33,462 bases of DNA from Syntrophaceae bacterium UBA4810 (GTDB lineage Bacteria; Desulfobacterota; Syntrophia; Syntrophales; Smithellaceae). Each line of letters begins with the position of its first letter. Position 1 is the first letter of the stretch. Of this stretch, positions 7,542 through 15,350 are shown piece after piece. The position numbers were made by a program, and so were the translations under genes. The DNA lies in NCBI GenBank assembly GCA_002402545.1, contig DHGA01000036.1, positions 1-33,462 on the forward strand. The letters run 5' to 3'. The notes beneath the pieces are model-generated. The model saw nothing but the letters and a program-made list of their open reading frames with translations. It did not search any database and was not told the origin of the DNA.

Positions 7542-8714
7542 ATGAAAGCTGAAGATATCAAAACAATCGCCCTTATTGGCGCGGGCGACATGGGCCACGG
7601 CATAGCTCAGGTCTGTGCTATGGCCGGCATGAACATCAATCTTTACGATATCAAGCAGGAATTTGTGGATAAAGGCATGGCGAAAATGAAAGCCAGCTTC
7701 GAAAAGCAGGTGGCCAAGCAAAAAATATCCGCGGATGATTTAAACAAGATGATGGGTAATGTTAAAGGTTTCACCTCTTTGAAAGATGCTGTTGCTGATA
7801 TCGACTACGCGATTGAAGCGGCGCCGGAAATACTCGACCTTAAAATAAAAATTTTCAAAGAGATGGATGAAAACGCGCCGAAGCACGCCATCTTAGCATC
7901 CAATACATCCAATATGAGCATCACGGAGATGGGTGCCGCGACAAAGAGACCGGACAAAGTTTTGGGAATTCACTTTTTCAACCCGCCGGTAATGATGGCG
8001 CTGGTCGAGATTATCCGAGGACAAAAAACTTCCGATGAAACGATGACTGCCAGCTATGATTTATTCTCCAAAATGAAAAATTTCCGAGGCCCGATGGTGC
8101 CGGTACGCGTGGAAAGAGATTCGCCGGGATTTATTTTTAACCGGATTAACGCTCCGGTTGGATTGTACCTCGCTCAAATATACGAACAAGGTCTTGTAAA
8201 CCCCGAGGCTGTTGACGCCAAGATAAGATCAATCGGTTCCCCCATGGGCCCATATGAAACGATGGACTTTTCCGGCCTTGATGTTTACATGCACGGCACG
8301 GAATATTTTGCCAAAACACTGTCTCCCGAATTTAAGCCCGCCAACTGGCTCAAAAAAATGAATGAAGGCAAAACATTGGGGAAAAAGAGCGGCAAGGGAA
8401 TATTTGTCTGGCCGGAAGGTAACAGGCCGCAAATCGACATGAGCAAGGCCGATCCCAACTTTGATCCGATGGATATCATCTGCCTGCAGGTGAATGAGGG
8501 AACAAAGCTTCTGGAAAAAGGCGTCACCAGCAGCGCGGCAGAAATTGATAAAGCCATGGTCAATGGCGGTGGTTCACCTTTTGGTCCGTTTGCCCTGGCC
8601 AAAGGCATGGGTTGGCCTAAAGTGACCGAGCGCTGTGAAGCTATTTCCAAAAAACTTGGTGTTAAGTGGTTTTTGCCTACAGAAACACTGAAAAAAGGAA
8701 CTATCCAAGTTTAA
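7542..8714 (+). CDS. 3-hydroxyacyl-CoA dehydrogenase
   Basis: This enzyme oxidises 3-hydroxyacyl-CoA to 3-oxoacyl-CoA with NAD+, a step of beta-oxidation or, in reverse, of butyrate-type synthesis. The 390 residues hold an N-terminal Rossmann domain with GAGDMG at 13-18, the family motif GIHFFNPPVMMALVEI near 143-158 that carries the catalytic His, and then two C-terminal 3HCDH helical domains (about 190-285 and 305-385), so it is longer than the short single-domain form of about 285 residues. A ribosome binding site (AAAGGAG) lies 9 bases before the ATG. The gene is monocistronic: its own promoter precedes it and a strong terminator follows. In a syntrophic fatty-acid degrader this would be a core catabolic gene, but the chain-length range is not visible. 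Confidence 0.93.
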   Translation: MKAEDIKTIALIGAGDMGHGIAQVCAMAGMNINLYDIKQEFVDKGMAKMKASFEKQVAKQKISADDLNKMMGNVKGFTSLKDAVADIDYAIEAAPEILDLKIKIFKEMDENAPKHAILASNTSNMSITEMGAATKRPDKVLGIHFFNPPVMMALVEIIRGQKTSDETMTASYDLFSKMKNFRGPMVPVRVERDSPGFIFNRINAPVGLYLAQIYEQGLVNPEAVDAKIRSIGSPMGPYETMDFSGLDVYMHGTEYFAKTLSPEFKPANWLKKMNEGKTLGKKSGKGIFVWPEGNRPQIDMSKADPNFDPMDIICLQVNEGTKLLEKGVTSSAAEIDKAMVNGGGSPFGPFALAKGMGWPKVTERCEAISKKLGVKWFLPTETLKKGTIQV

Positions 8715-8736
8715 AGAATAATTTTTGGAAACTTTC

Positions 8737-8775
8737 AAGGGGAGTTCATTTTTCAAAAATGAACTCCCCTTTTTA
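8737..8775 (+). terminator. Strong Rho-independent terminator
   Basis: A 17-bp perfect stem (AAGGGGAGTTCATTTTT at 8737-8753 with its complement at 8755-8771) is followed by further T residues. It lies 22 bases after the dehydrogenase stop codon. Because of the A and T at the two ends of the stem it could work in both directions. Confidence 0.9.
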
Positions 8776-8852
8776 TAAATTATCATGCCGCATCGCAAAT
8801 CTTGTAATCGCGTATTTATTCCTATATAAATAAACTTACGGGCAAACAAATA

Positions 8853-9575
8853 ATGCACTTAAACAGCGTAACATTCCATCCTGAAAAATATCCGACAAAA
8901 GAAGTATATCCTTTTTCTTTGCCTATTTTTCATAAAACAAAAATCGTGAATTTATCTTCACCAATCACTTTATTTGTGGGAGAAAACGGCACTGGCAAAT
9001 CTACACTACTGGAAGCCATCGCCCTTGCCTGCGGCATACACATCTGGCGTAATTCCGAGCGCTCCCGACCATCTTACAATCATTACGAGGACAAACTTTG
9101 CAACTATATCACCGTCGAGTGGCAAAATGGCCGCGTGCCCGGGTCATTTTTCGGCTCGCAAATATTTCAACACTTTGCTGAACTGCTGGATGGATGGGCG
9201 GCGGCAGACCGAGGACAACTTAACTACTTCGGCGGAAAGTCATTGACCACGCAATCCCATGGCCAATCGCTTATGTCTTTTTTTGAAAGCCGTTATAAGA
9301 TAAAAGGAATCTATCTCTTGGACGAACCGGAAACCGCCCTTTCACCAAAAAGCCAAATAGAGCTTCTGTCTCTATTAGAGAAAATGAGCAATGCCGGACA
9401 CGCGCAGTTCATCATCGCGACGCATTCACCACTTCTACTGGCCTGCCCAAACGCGAAACTATATTCATTCGACAGCCTCGATATTTCTTCCACCAGTTAC
9501 GAACAGACTCCACATTACCGGCTATATAAAAGTTTTTTTGACCAAACAGATGAATTCTTAAAACCGAAGAAATAG
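8853..9575 (+). CDS. AAA/ABC-like ATPase (COG3910 type)
   Basis: This 240-residue stand-alone ATPase resembles the predicted-ATPase group with an ABC-like fold (COG3910/AAA_21). It has Walker A GENGTGKS at 43-50, a short signature-like SHGQS at 135-139, Walker B IYLLDEPE with Asp157 and Glu158, and a switch His in IATHSPLLLA near 190. There is no membrane domain, no long coiled coil and no nuclease or TOPRIM domain, so it is not a transporter subunit, an SMC protein or an OLD nuclease. Its role is unknown. There is no good ribosome binding site. The gene is isolated between a strong terminator and the nrpR control region. Confidence 0.82.
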   Translation: MHLNSVTFHPEKYPTKEVYPFSLPIFHKTKIVNLSSPITLFVGENGTGKSTLLEAIALACGIHIWRNSERSRPSYNHYEDKLCNYITVEWQNGRVPGSFFGSQIFQHFAELLDGWAAADRGQLNYFGGKSLTTQSHGQSLMSFFESRYKIKGIYLLDEPETALSPKSQIELLSLLEKMSNAGHAQFIIATHSPLLLACPNAKLYSFDSLDISSTSYEQTPHYRLYKSFFDQTDEFLKPKK

Positions 9576-9657
9576 AAAACTGCCCTCCACGTTGAGTAAA
9601 AATTCATCATTATGCTAATTAATTCAAGCCCTTAAGTCATTTAAATCCTAAAAATCA

Positions 9658-9699
9658 ATTGAACAATTTTGTATTTAGAAATTGAACAAATTTGTATTT
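9658..9699. repeat. Tandem 19-bp operator-like repeats upstream of the NrpR-type gene
   Basis: Two copies of ATTGAACAAWTTTGTATTT (9658-9676 and 9681-9699) differ at one base and are spaced 23 bp apart, about two helical turns. The second copy contains the palindrome ACAAATTTGT. The repeats run directly into the -35 box at 9698, as expected for a regulator that blocks or recruits RNA polymerase. Confidence 0.7.
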
Positions 9700-9724
9700 G
9701 ACAAAAAAACCTTTTCTGTATAGG
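9698..9724 (+). promoter_or_regulatory. Putative promoter of the NrpR-type gene
   Basis: A consensus TTGACA (9698-9703) is followed after 15 bases by TATAGG (9719-9724). The -10 box is only partly consensus and the spacing is short. A start just after it would leave a leader of about 20 bases. Confidence 0.5.
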
Positions 9725-9728
9725 AATA

Positions 9729-9744
9729 CGGCAAACGATTGCCG
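9729..9744. promoter_or_regulatory. Inverted repeat over the NrpR-type gene leader
   Basis: CGGCAA-ACGA-TTGCCG is a perfect 6-bp inverted repeat ending 8 bases before the ATG at 9753. It occupies the place of the ribosome binding site, and no Shine-Dalgarno sequence is otherwise visible. It could be an operator for autoregulation or a small translation-limiting hairpin. Confidence 0.5.
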
Positions 9745-9752
9745 ATTGACCA

Positions 9753-10754
9753 ATGAAACAACTTTTTGATCCAGAAGATATTGAGCGAAAAAATATTCTG
9801 ATGCTGAAGATTCTCAACGAAAGTTCAGATTCGTTGGGCGCTCGCGTTATCTCGCGTAAAATGCAGGAGCACGGGGTCAGCTTAAGCGAAAGAACCGTCC
9901 GCTATCATCTGAAGCTCATGGACGAAAAAGGCCTGACCAAACTTATCGGCAGACGCGATGGCAGAACCATCACCGATTTAGGCCTTGACGAAATCACCAA
10001 TGCCCGCGTTCAGGATAAAATTAGCCTCTCTATTTCCCGCATCGATGTTCTTTCCTTTAAAACTACTTTCGATCTTAAGAAAAAACGCGGCCTCGTGCCC
10101 GTAAATATATCCCTCTTTCCCGAAGACACTTTTAGCAAAGCTCTTTTGATTATGAAACCGGTTTTCAAAAAAAAACTGGCTGTTTCTAAACGCGTTGCCG
10201 TAGCTCAAGCTGGAAATAAACTGGGTGATATCATTATTCCGGATGGCAAGATCGGCCTGGCCACGGTTTGCAGCATTGTCATCAACGGAGTATTACTCAA
10301 ACACGGAATCCCTATTGATTCCAAATTCGGCGGTATTTTACAGCTAAAAGAAGGCGATGCTTTGCGCTTTGTTGAGCTTATTCATTATTCCGGTTCTTCG
10401 CTCGACCCTTCGGAAATATTTATCCGCGGAAAGATGACCTCCGTTAATGAAGTTGTAAAAAATAATGAAGGAAAAATTTTAGCCAATTTCCGCGAAATTC
10501 CGGCGCTGAGCCGTTCTCTAGTCGAAGATTTAATTGCCGATTTCGAAGACAGCGGCATTCACGCCGCGCTTTCCATAGGAGCGGTGGGCAATACGCTAGC
10601 GCAAACCAACGTTGACATAAATAAAGCGGGCATGATCCTGGTGGGCGGATTAAATCCGGTTGCCGCGGCGTATGAAAAAGGCATCGATGTCGAAAACAAA
10701 GCAATGTCCACCGTTATGGAATTCGACGCTTTGCGCGATATCGAAGAAATATAA
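9753..10754 (+). CDS. nrpR: NrpR-type nitrogen-responsive transcriptional regulator
   Basis: This 333-residue protein has an N-terminal winged-helix domain (about residues 10-75, with ERTVRYHLKLMDEKGL as recognition region) followed by one NrpR/DUF128 domain (about 85-330, with VCSIVINGVLLKHGIPIDSK, FGGILQL and GMILVGGLNPVAAAYEKG). In methanogens NrpR represses nif and glnA, and 2-oxoglutarate releases it; some archaeal forms carry two such domains, this one has a single copy. The glutamate dehydrogenase gene starts 75 bases downstream, which supports a nitrogen-assimilation role. Operator-like repeats lie upstream of this gene and between the two genes. The family is well known in archaea and less so in bacteria. 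The effector in this organism is inferred, not shown. Confidence 0.85.
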   Translation: MKQLFDPEDIERKNILMLKILNESSDSLGARVISRKMQEHGVSLSERTVRYHLKLMDEKGLTKLIGRRDGRTITDLGLDEITNARVQDKISLSISRIDVLSFKTTFDLKKKRGLVPVNISLFPEDTFSKALLIMKPVFKKKLAVSKRVAVAQAGNKLGDIIIPDGKIGLATVCSIVINGVLLKHGIPIDSKFGGILQLKEGDALRFVELIHYSGSSLDPSEIFIRGKMTSVNEVVKNNEGKILANFREIPALSRSLVEDLIADFEDSGIHAALSIGAVGNTLAQTNVDINKAGMILVGGLNPVAAAYEKGIDVENKAMSTVMEFDALRDIEEI

Positions 10755-10769
10755 ATAATTTTTCAGAAG

Positions 10770-10795
10770 TTTCATGCGCAATACTGAACATGAAA
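10770..10795. promoter_or_regulatory. Inverted repeat between nrpR and gdhA
   Basis: TTTCATG (10770-10776) and CATGAAA (10789-10795) form perfect 7-bp arms separated by 12 bases, 35 bases before the gdhA start. The arms are about two helical turns apart, so this suits a dimeric repressor. It differs from the ATTGAACAA repeats upstream of nrpR. Confidence 0.45.
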
Positions 10796-10829
10796 TAAAT
10801 AATAATATTTTTAAAGGGAGAATAAATTT

Positions 10830-12185
10830 ATGTCAGTTATCACAGATGTTATCGCGAAAGTGAAGCAAACAGATCCTAACCAGCCGGAGTTTCATCAGGC
10901 TGTTGAGGAAGTAATGGAGACTTTGGAGCCCACCGTCAAAAGGCATCCGGAGTTTGTAAAGGCTGGTATCTATGAACGAATCGTAGAGCCGGAAAGAGCA
11001 ATCTTGTTCCGCGTGCCCTGGGTCGATGACAAAGGCAACGTGCAAGTAAACCGCGGCTTCCGCGTGCAGTTCAATAACGCTATCGGGCCTTTTAAGGGCG
11101 GGCTGCGTTTTCATCCCTCCGTCAATTTAGGCATCATCAAATTTTTGGGATTTGAACAAATCTTCAAAAACGCCCTTACAACTTTGCCTATGGGCGGCGG
11201 CAAAGGCGGCTCCGATTTTGATCCTAAAGGAAAATCCGACTCAGAAGTAATGCGTTTTTGCCAGGCGTTTATGCGCGAACTTTTCCGCCACATCGGCGGC
11301 GAAGTTGATGTGCCGGCCGGCGATATCGGCGTGGGCGGACGCGAGATCGGTTATCTCTATGGTTACTACAAAAAAATCCGTAACGAGCATACCGGTGTCC
11401 TCACCGGAAAGGGTCTGGAATACGGCGGCAGCTTAATCCGTCCGGAGGCGACCGGTTACGGCACCGTCTATTTCGCGGCGGAAATGCTGGCCTCACGTAG
11501 TTTGGACTTCAAGGGAAAAACCGTAGCGGTAAGCGGCGCGGGAAATGTGGCGCAATTTGCCGTGGAAAAAGTCAATCAGCTGGGCGGTAAAGTTATTTCT
11601 CTTTGCGACTCATCCGCGACCATTATTGATGAAGCAGGAATAGATGATGACAAGTGCTGCTATGTTCTTGATCTGAAAAATATCAAACGCGGCCGAATCA
11701 CCGAATACGCGGACAAATATAAAACAGTTTGCTACGAAGGCAAAAACGTTTGGGATGTCATCAGAGAACAAAGCATCAAGGTCGATATCGCCCTGCCCTG
11801 CGCCACCCAAAATGAAATCAGCGGAAAGAACGCGGCGGCACTGGTGAAAAATGGCTGTATCTGCGTGGCGGAAGGCGCCAACATGCCATCCACACCGGAA
11901 GCTATTAAAATATTCCAGGAAAATAAAATCCTTTACGGCCCGGGCAAAGCGGCAAACGCCGGCGGCGTGGCAACATCAGGTCTTGAGATGAGCCAAAACA
12001 GCCTAAGACTTTCCTGGACACGCGAGGAAGTGGATAACCGCCTGCTCATCATCATGAAGAGCATTCATAAGGCCTGCTATGACACGGCGGAAGCATACGG
12101 TAAAAAAGGAGATTACGTAACGGGGGCCAACATTGCCGGATTCACCAAAGTTGCCAAAGCCATGCTGGCTTACGGCGTAGTGTGA
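10830..12185 (+). CDS. gdhA: NADP-type glutamate dehydrogenase
   Basis: This hexameric-type glutamate dehydrogenase catalyses reductive amination of 2-oxoglutarate to glutamate. The 451-residue length matches the short bacterial class, which mostly uses NADPH. The substrate-binding half carries KGGLRFHPSVNLGIIKFLG near 90-108, the active-site loop LPMGGGKGGSDFDPKGKS near 121-138 and VPAGDIGVGGREIGYLYG near 158-175. The nucleotide half has the fingerprint VSGAGNVAQFAVEK near 237. A ribosome binding site (GGGAG) lies about 9 bases before the ATG. It sits next to the NrpR-type regulator, which probably controls it, and is followed by a strong terminator. Cofactor preference is inferred from the subfamily. 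Confidence 0.96.
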   Translation: MSVITDVIAKVKQTDPNQPEFHQAVEEVMETLEPTVKRHPEFVKAGIYERIVEPERAILFRVPWVDDKGNVQVNRGFRVQFNNAIGPFKGGLRFHPSVNLGIIKFLGFEQIFKNALTTLPMGGGKGGSDFDPKGKSDSEVMRFCQAFMRELFRHIGGEVDVPAGDIGVGGREIGYLYGYYKKIRNEHTGVLTGKGLEYGGSLIRPEATGYGTVYFAAEMLASRSLDFKGKTVAVSGAGNVAQFAVEKVNQLGGKVISLCDSSATIIDEAGIDDDKCCYVLDLKNIKRGRITEYADKYKTVCYEGKNVWDVIREQSIKVDIALPCATQNEISGKNAAALVKNGCICVAEGANMPSTPEAIKIFQENKILYGPGKAANAGGVATSGLEMSQNSLRLSWTREEVDNRLLIIMKSIHKACYDTAEAYGKKGDYVTGANIAGFTKVAKAMLAYGVV

Positions 12186-12216
12186 TAAATACTATCTATA
12201 TTTTTAACTGACTTTC

Positions 12217-12250
12217 AAAACCGCGGCTACATTTTAGCCGCGGTTTTTTT
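12217..12250 (+). terminator. Rho-independent terminator of gdhA
   Basis: AAAACCGCGGCTA (12217-12229) pairs with TAGCCGCGGTTTT (12235-12247) across a 5-base loop and runs into a T tract. It lies about 30 bases after the gdhA stop codon. Confidence 0.93.
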
Positions 12251-12569
12251 AATTTAAAATTATTTCCCAATAAGCTTCAAGCGTGATCAATTTCATTTAT
12301 TTTAATCATTATCAAATTATTTATGGTGAAAAAGTTTCTTTCTCGCTATGAAATCAACCTTAATCAAAATAATAATCGAATAATTTTACACGCTACCTTA
12401 TGGCTATGAAATATTTTTAACCTTTTATTAATATTAAGTTAATCAATATCTTTCGCCGCGTTATTTTTAAAATATAAAAAATAAATTTTACGCCGAAGGG
12501 ATTTTATTGTTGAGTTTTTTTAAAATGTCACGTAGATTTTAAAAGATTTTACTTTGAGGACTTTTTTAA
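12251..12569. other. A+T-rich intergenic region
   Basis: This 319-base stretch is very A+T-rich. I see no gene, repeat or convincing -35/-10 pair in it. A weak ribosome binding site (GAGGA) lies about 10 bases before the next ATG at 12570. The length suggests a regulated promoter region. Confidence 0.5.
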
Positions 12570-13562
12570 ATGACTCAGCGCGCTTCTTCAAATTTTAAAT
12601 CCGTTAAAGAATTTATCAAGAATAATTATCGCCACTTTAACGCCGCAGTGCTCGCTGACGCTGCTGAAGCCTATTCCCAACATATTCGCAAAGGCGGAAA
12701 AATGATGGTGGCTATGGGCGGAGCGATGAGCACCGCCGAACTGGGGATCACCCTTGCCGAAATGATAAGGAAGGATAAGATTCACGCGATTTCATGCACC
12801 GGCGCGAATGTTGAAGAAGATATTTTTAATCTTGTCGCGCATAATCATTACAAGCGCCTGCCAAATTATAGAGATTTATCTCCTGAAAACGAAGCGGAGT
12901 TGCTAAAGAATAAACTCAACAGAGTAACCGATACATGCATCCCGGAAGAAGAGGCAATGCGCAAAGTTGAAGGCAAGCTCCTTGATTGCTGGAAAAAGGC
13001 CGAGGAAGAAAACAAAAGATACCTTCCCTGCAAATTCATCTACCAGCTAATAAAGAGCGGCGCGCTAAAAGAAGACTACGAAATCGACGAAAAAGACTCC
13101 TGGTTAATCGCCGCCTGCGAAAAAAACATTCCTGTATTTGTGCCGGGATGGGAAGATTCAACGCTTGGTAATTTTTTTGTTTCTAATGTGCGAAAAAATA
13201 AAATTAAAAGTATATCTCTTGTAAAATCCGGGCTGGAAACAATGAACACCCTTATTGACTGGTATTTAGAAACTACTCAAAATAGCGAACTTGGATTTTT
13301 TCAGATCGGCGGCGGAATATCCGGGGACTTTGCTATCTGCGTCGTCCCGCTTATCCGGCAGGATATGCGAATTAACTGTAAATTGTGGTCATATTTCTGC
13401 CAGATTTCGGACAGCACAACTTCATACGGCTCATACAGCGGCGCCGTGCCTAACGAAAAAATAACATGGGAGAAAATATCAGTGACTACGCCAAGATTCA
13501 TCATCGAAAGCGACGCGACAATAGTTGCCCCGCTGATTTTTTCTTACGTTCTTGCCGAATAA
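12570..13562 (+). CDS. Deoxyhypusine-synthase-like protein
   Basis: This 330-residue protein belongs to the deoxyhypusine synthase fold family, recognisable by VAMGGAMSTAELGITLAEMI near 47-66, CTGANVEEDIFN near 75-86, PVFVPGWEDSTLGN near 188-201, and the C-terminal run PNEKITWEKISV with a final DATIVAPL. The true enzyme transfers the aminobutyl group of spermidine to a lysine of eIF5A through a covalent imine on an active-site Lys in GGGxxKH. Here that stretch reads GGGISGDF, with Gly252 in place of the Lys, so the canonical reaction is unlikely. I recall bacterial DHS-like proteins sharing this change. Bacteria also lack eIF5A hypusination. The NAD-binding scaffold looks intact; a polyamine-related or other NAD-dependent role is possible but not shown. 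Confidence 0.88.
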   Translation: MTQRASSNFKSVKEFIKNNYRHFNAAVLADAAEAYSQHIRKGGKMMVAMGGAMSTAELGITLAEMIRKDKIHAISCTGANVEEDIFNLVAHNHYKRLPNYRDLSPENEAELLKNKLNRVTDTCIPEEEAMRKVEGKLLDCWKKAEEENKRYLPCKFIYQLIKSGALKEDYEIDEKDSWLIAACEKNIPVFVPGWEDSTLGNFFVSNVRKNKIKSISLVKSGLETMNTLIDWYLETTQNSELGFFQIGGGISGDFAICVVPLIRQDMRINCKLWSYFCQISDSTTSYGSYSGAVPNEKITWEKISVTTPRFIIESDATIVAPLIFSYVLAE

Positions 13563-13656
13563 ACATTAGTCTCTAGATCATAATTTATCGGATAAAGAAT
13601 TTGCTTAAAATTTAATACACCTCGGCAATTACTTATTGAAAGCGTCACATATATTT

Positions 13657-14376
13657 ATGAATAATTTAAACAACGCACTAAATAATATTTTACCGGCAAA
13701 CACTCGGTATCTTGTCGGTTATGCAAATCTTCAAGGACTTTTGTCGGATAAATACCGCGGTTTTGACTATGCTATAGTTCTGGGACGCAAACTTGACGAC
13801 ACGATAATCGATGCCATCATCGATGGGCCGACACTCGATTACTATAACCATTATAATGAAGTGAACATTGAGCTTTCGCAAATAGCTCATCGCCTGTCTG
13901 AATATATACAACAGCAAGGAAACAAGTCATGGACAATTGAACCTACAATTCGTGACGAGAATATAGATAAAATTTTTATTAAAACCTTGCGCCTTGATTT
14001 TTCCCACAAAATGGCGGCAACACGCGCCGGTTTGGGCTGGATCGGCAAAACCGCTCTTTTCATCTCCGCAGAATATGGCCCACGGGTACGTTTGGCAACC
14101 GTGCTTACCGATTACCCGCTGCCTGTCTGCACTCAGCAGATTGACAAAAGCCAGTGCGGAACCTGCGATCTTTGTGTCCGGCATTGCCCCGCAAAGGCAG
14201 CCAACGGCATGCTCTGGAATATCAATGTTGACCGCAATGATTTTTTTGACCCGTTTGCCTGCCGGAAAAAAGCGCGTGAACTTTCCCTGAATAATTTCAA
14301 TAAAGAATCCAGCATTTGCGGCAAATGCATAGCTGTATGTCCGATTGACAAGAAGAGAAAACCGGTCAAATGCTAA
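13657..14376 (+). CDS. QueG-like 4Fe-4S protein
   Basis: This 239-residue protein resembles the epoxyqueuosine reductase (QueG, COG1600) group. After an N-terminal half without clear motifs comes LGWIGKTALFIS near 126-137, a typical QueG-like stretch, then a ferredoxin-type cluster CGTCDLCVRHCP and a second partial set (a Cys in FACRKK plus CGKCIAVCP). It is about 100 residues shorter than QueG of E. coli and lacks the C-terminal HEAT-like part. It is therefore more likely a paralogous iron-sulfur redox protein than a tRNA-modifying enzyme. The start is uncertain: TTG 13636 is also in frame and neither start has a clear ribosome binding site. It converges on the flavodoxin gene with a one-base gap. 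Confidence 0.8.
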   Translation: MNNLNNALNNILPANTRYLVGYANLQGLLSDKYRGFDYAIVLGRKLDDTIIDAIIDGPTLDYYNHYNEVNIELSQIAHRLSEYIQQQGNKSWTIEPTIRDENIDKIFIKTLRLDFSHKMAATRAGLGWIGKTALFISAEYGPRVRLATVLTDYPLPVCTQQIDKSQCGTCDLCVRHCPAKAANGMLWNINVDRNDFFDPFACRKKARELSLNNFNKESSICGKCIAVCPIDKKRKPVKC

Positions 14377-14377
14377 A

Positions 14378-14833
14378 TTAATAAATGTGCATCTGGCATC
14401 CGCCGGCAATTGTGCCGCCCAACTCGCGGCATTTCTCCAGAATTTCTTCCGTTATTTTACCCTTGGCAATAACCGGCTCAAAAACTGTTTTAAATTTGTA
14501 ACCTAAGGCAATGCGTTCAATAGCCTTAAGCGCGCCGCTGCCGTCGTTGCCGGCGCTGATAAAGACAACAAAAGGCTTGCGGAATACTTTTTCCTGCGCG
14601 CTTGGATAAGTGCGATCAAAAAAATCTTTGAGCATACCGGACATATAGCCGAAATTCTCCGGCGTGCCCACCGCCAGACCGTCCGCCGTTAATAAATCTT
14701 CCAGCGTGGCTTCGGCGGCTTTTTTTAAAATCACCTCCACGCCTTCAACCGTCCGCGCCCCTTCGGCCACGGCCTCGGCCATCTTTTTAGTATTTCCTGT
14801 CTGAGAATGATAAACAATTAATATTCTGGCCAT
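14378..14833 (-). CDS. Flavodoxin family protein
   Basis: This 151-residue protein has the flavodoxin fold. The phosphate-binding loop YHSQTGNTKKMAEAVAEG near 8-25 binds FMN, LAVGTPENFGYMSGMLKDFF near 53-72 is the second FMN loop, and FVVFISAGNDGSGALKAIE follows near 89-107. It resembles the multimeric flavodoxin/WrbA-like and IsfB-type groups but has no Cys cluster, so it is a pure FMN carrier or reductase. The partner is unknown; the adjacent convergent gene encodes a 4Fe-4S protein, but the two are on opposite strands. Confidence 0.88.
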   Translation of the reverse strand: MARILIVYHSQTGNTKKMAEAVAEGARTVEGVEVILKKAAEATLEDLLTADGLAVGTPENFGYMSGMLKDFFDRTYPSAQEKVFRKPFVVFISAGNDGSGALKAIERIALGYKFKTVFEPVIAKGKITEEILEKCRELGGTIAGGCQMHIY

Positions 14834-14953
14834 TTTTTACCGCATAATCTGTTTTTTTAATCCTATAATAAAATACAATTAAGGGTAAAGATATTTTTCT
14901 AAGCTCCCTTCCCAAGCCTGACCCTAATCTGAAAATTCTTCATAAAAAAACAG

Positions 14954-14986
14954 TTGACATCTATGGCTATTTGGCTATATTGCCAA
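14954..14986 (+). promoter_or_regulatory. Promoter and ArsR operator of the arsenic/thiol cluster
   Basis: TTGACA (14954-14959), a 16-base spacer and TATATT (14976-14981) form a good sigma-70 promoter. The inverted repeat TTGGC (14971-14975) with GCCAA (14982-14986) brackets the -10 box exactly, and a TGGCTAT motif is also directly repeated. This is the layout expected for autorepression by the ArsR protein encoded 20 bases downstream. Confidence 0.7.
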
Positions 14987-15008
14987 GCTGTTTAATGGAG
15001 ATTATATA

Positions 15009-15341
15009 ATGAAAAAAGATAGAAAAACCATATATGAAGCACGGGCGAAAATAATCAAGGCCATCGCCCATCCCAGCCGCCTGCTGATAATCGAAGAACT
15101 TCAGCGGCAGGAGCGGTGCGTGAACGAACTTACCGAAATGATCGGCGCGGATACTTCCACCGTCTCCAAGCATTTAAGCGTACTGAAAAATGCCGGGCTG
15201 GTAACCGATGAAAAGAGAGGCAACTCTATCTTCTATACCCTGCGCTGTCCCTGTATCATGGGATTCATGGGGTGCGTGGAAGAGGTTCTTGCCGCTAATG
15301 CTGAAGATCAAAAAAACATCATGAAAGCTTGTAAAAAATAG
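15009..15341 (+). CDS. arsR: ArsR/SmtB-family metalloregulator
   Basis: This 110-residue winged-helix repressor heads the cluster. The helix-turn-helix is visible in IGADTSTVSKHLSVLKNAGLV near 46-65, with family residues AIAHPSRLLIIEEL before it. Cys candidates for ligand sensing are Cys37 (in ERCVNEL, at the place of the ELCVCDL metal site in helix 3 but lacking the second Cys) and Cys80, Cys82 and Cys89 near the C-terminus (RCPCIMGFMGC). As(III) sites vary in position in this family, so a site built from these Cys is plausible. GGAG lies 8 bases before the ATG. Its own promoter and palindromic operator are directly upstream, suggesting autoregulation and control of all downstream genes. Confidence 0.9.
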   Translation: MKKDRKTIYEARAKIIKAIAHPSRLLIIEELQRQERCVNELTEMIGADTSTVSKHLSVLKNAGLVTDEKRGNSIFYTLRCPCIMGFMGCVEEVLAANAEDQKNIMKACKK

Positions 15342-15350
15342 GAGAACATC

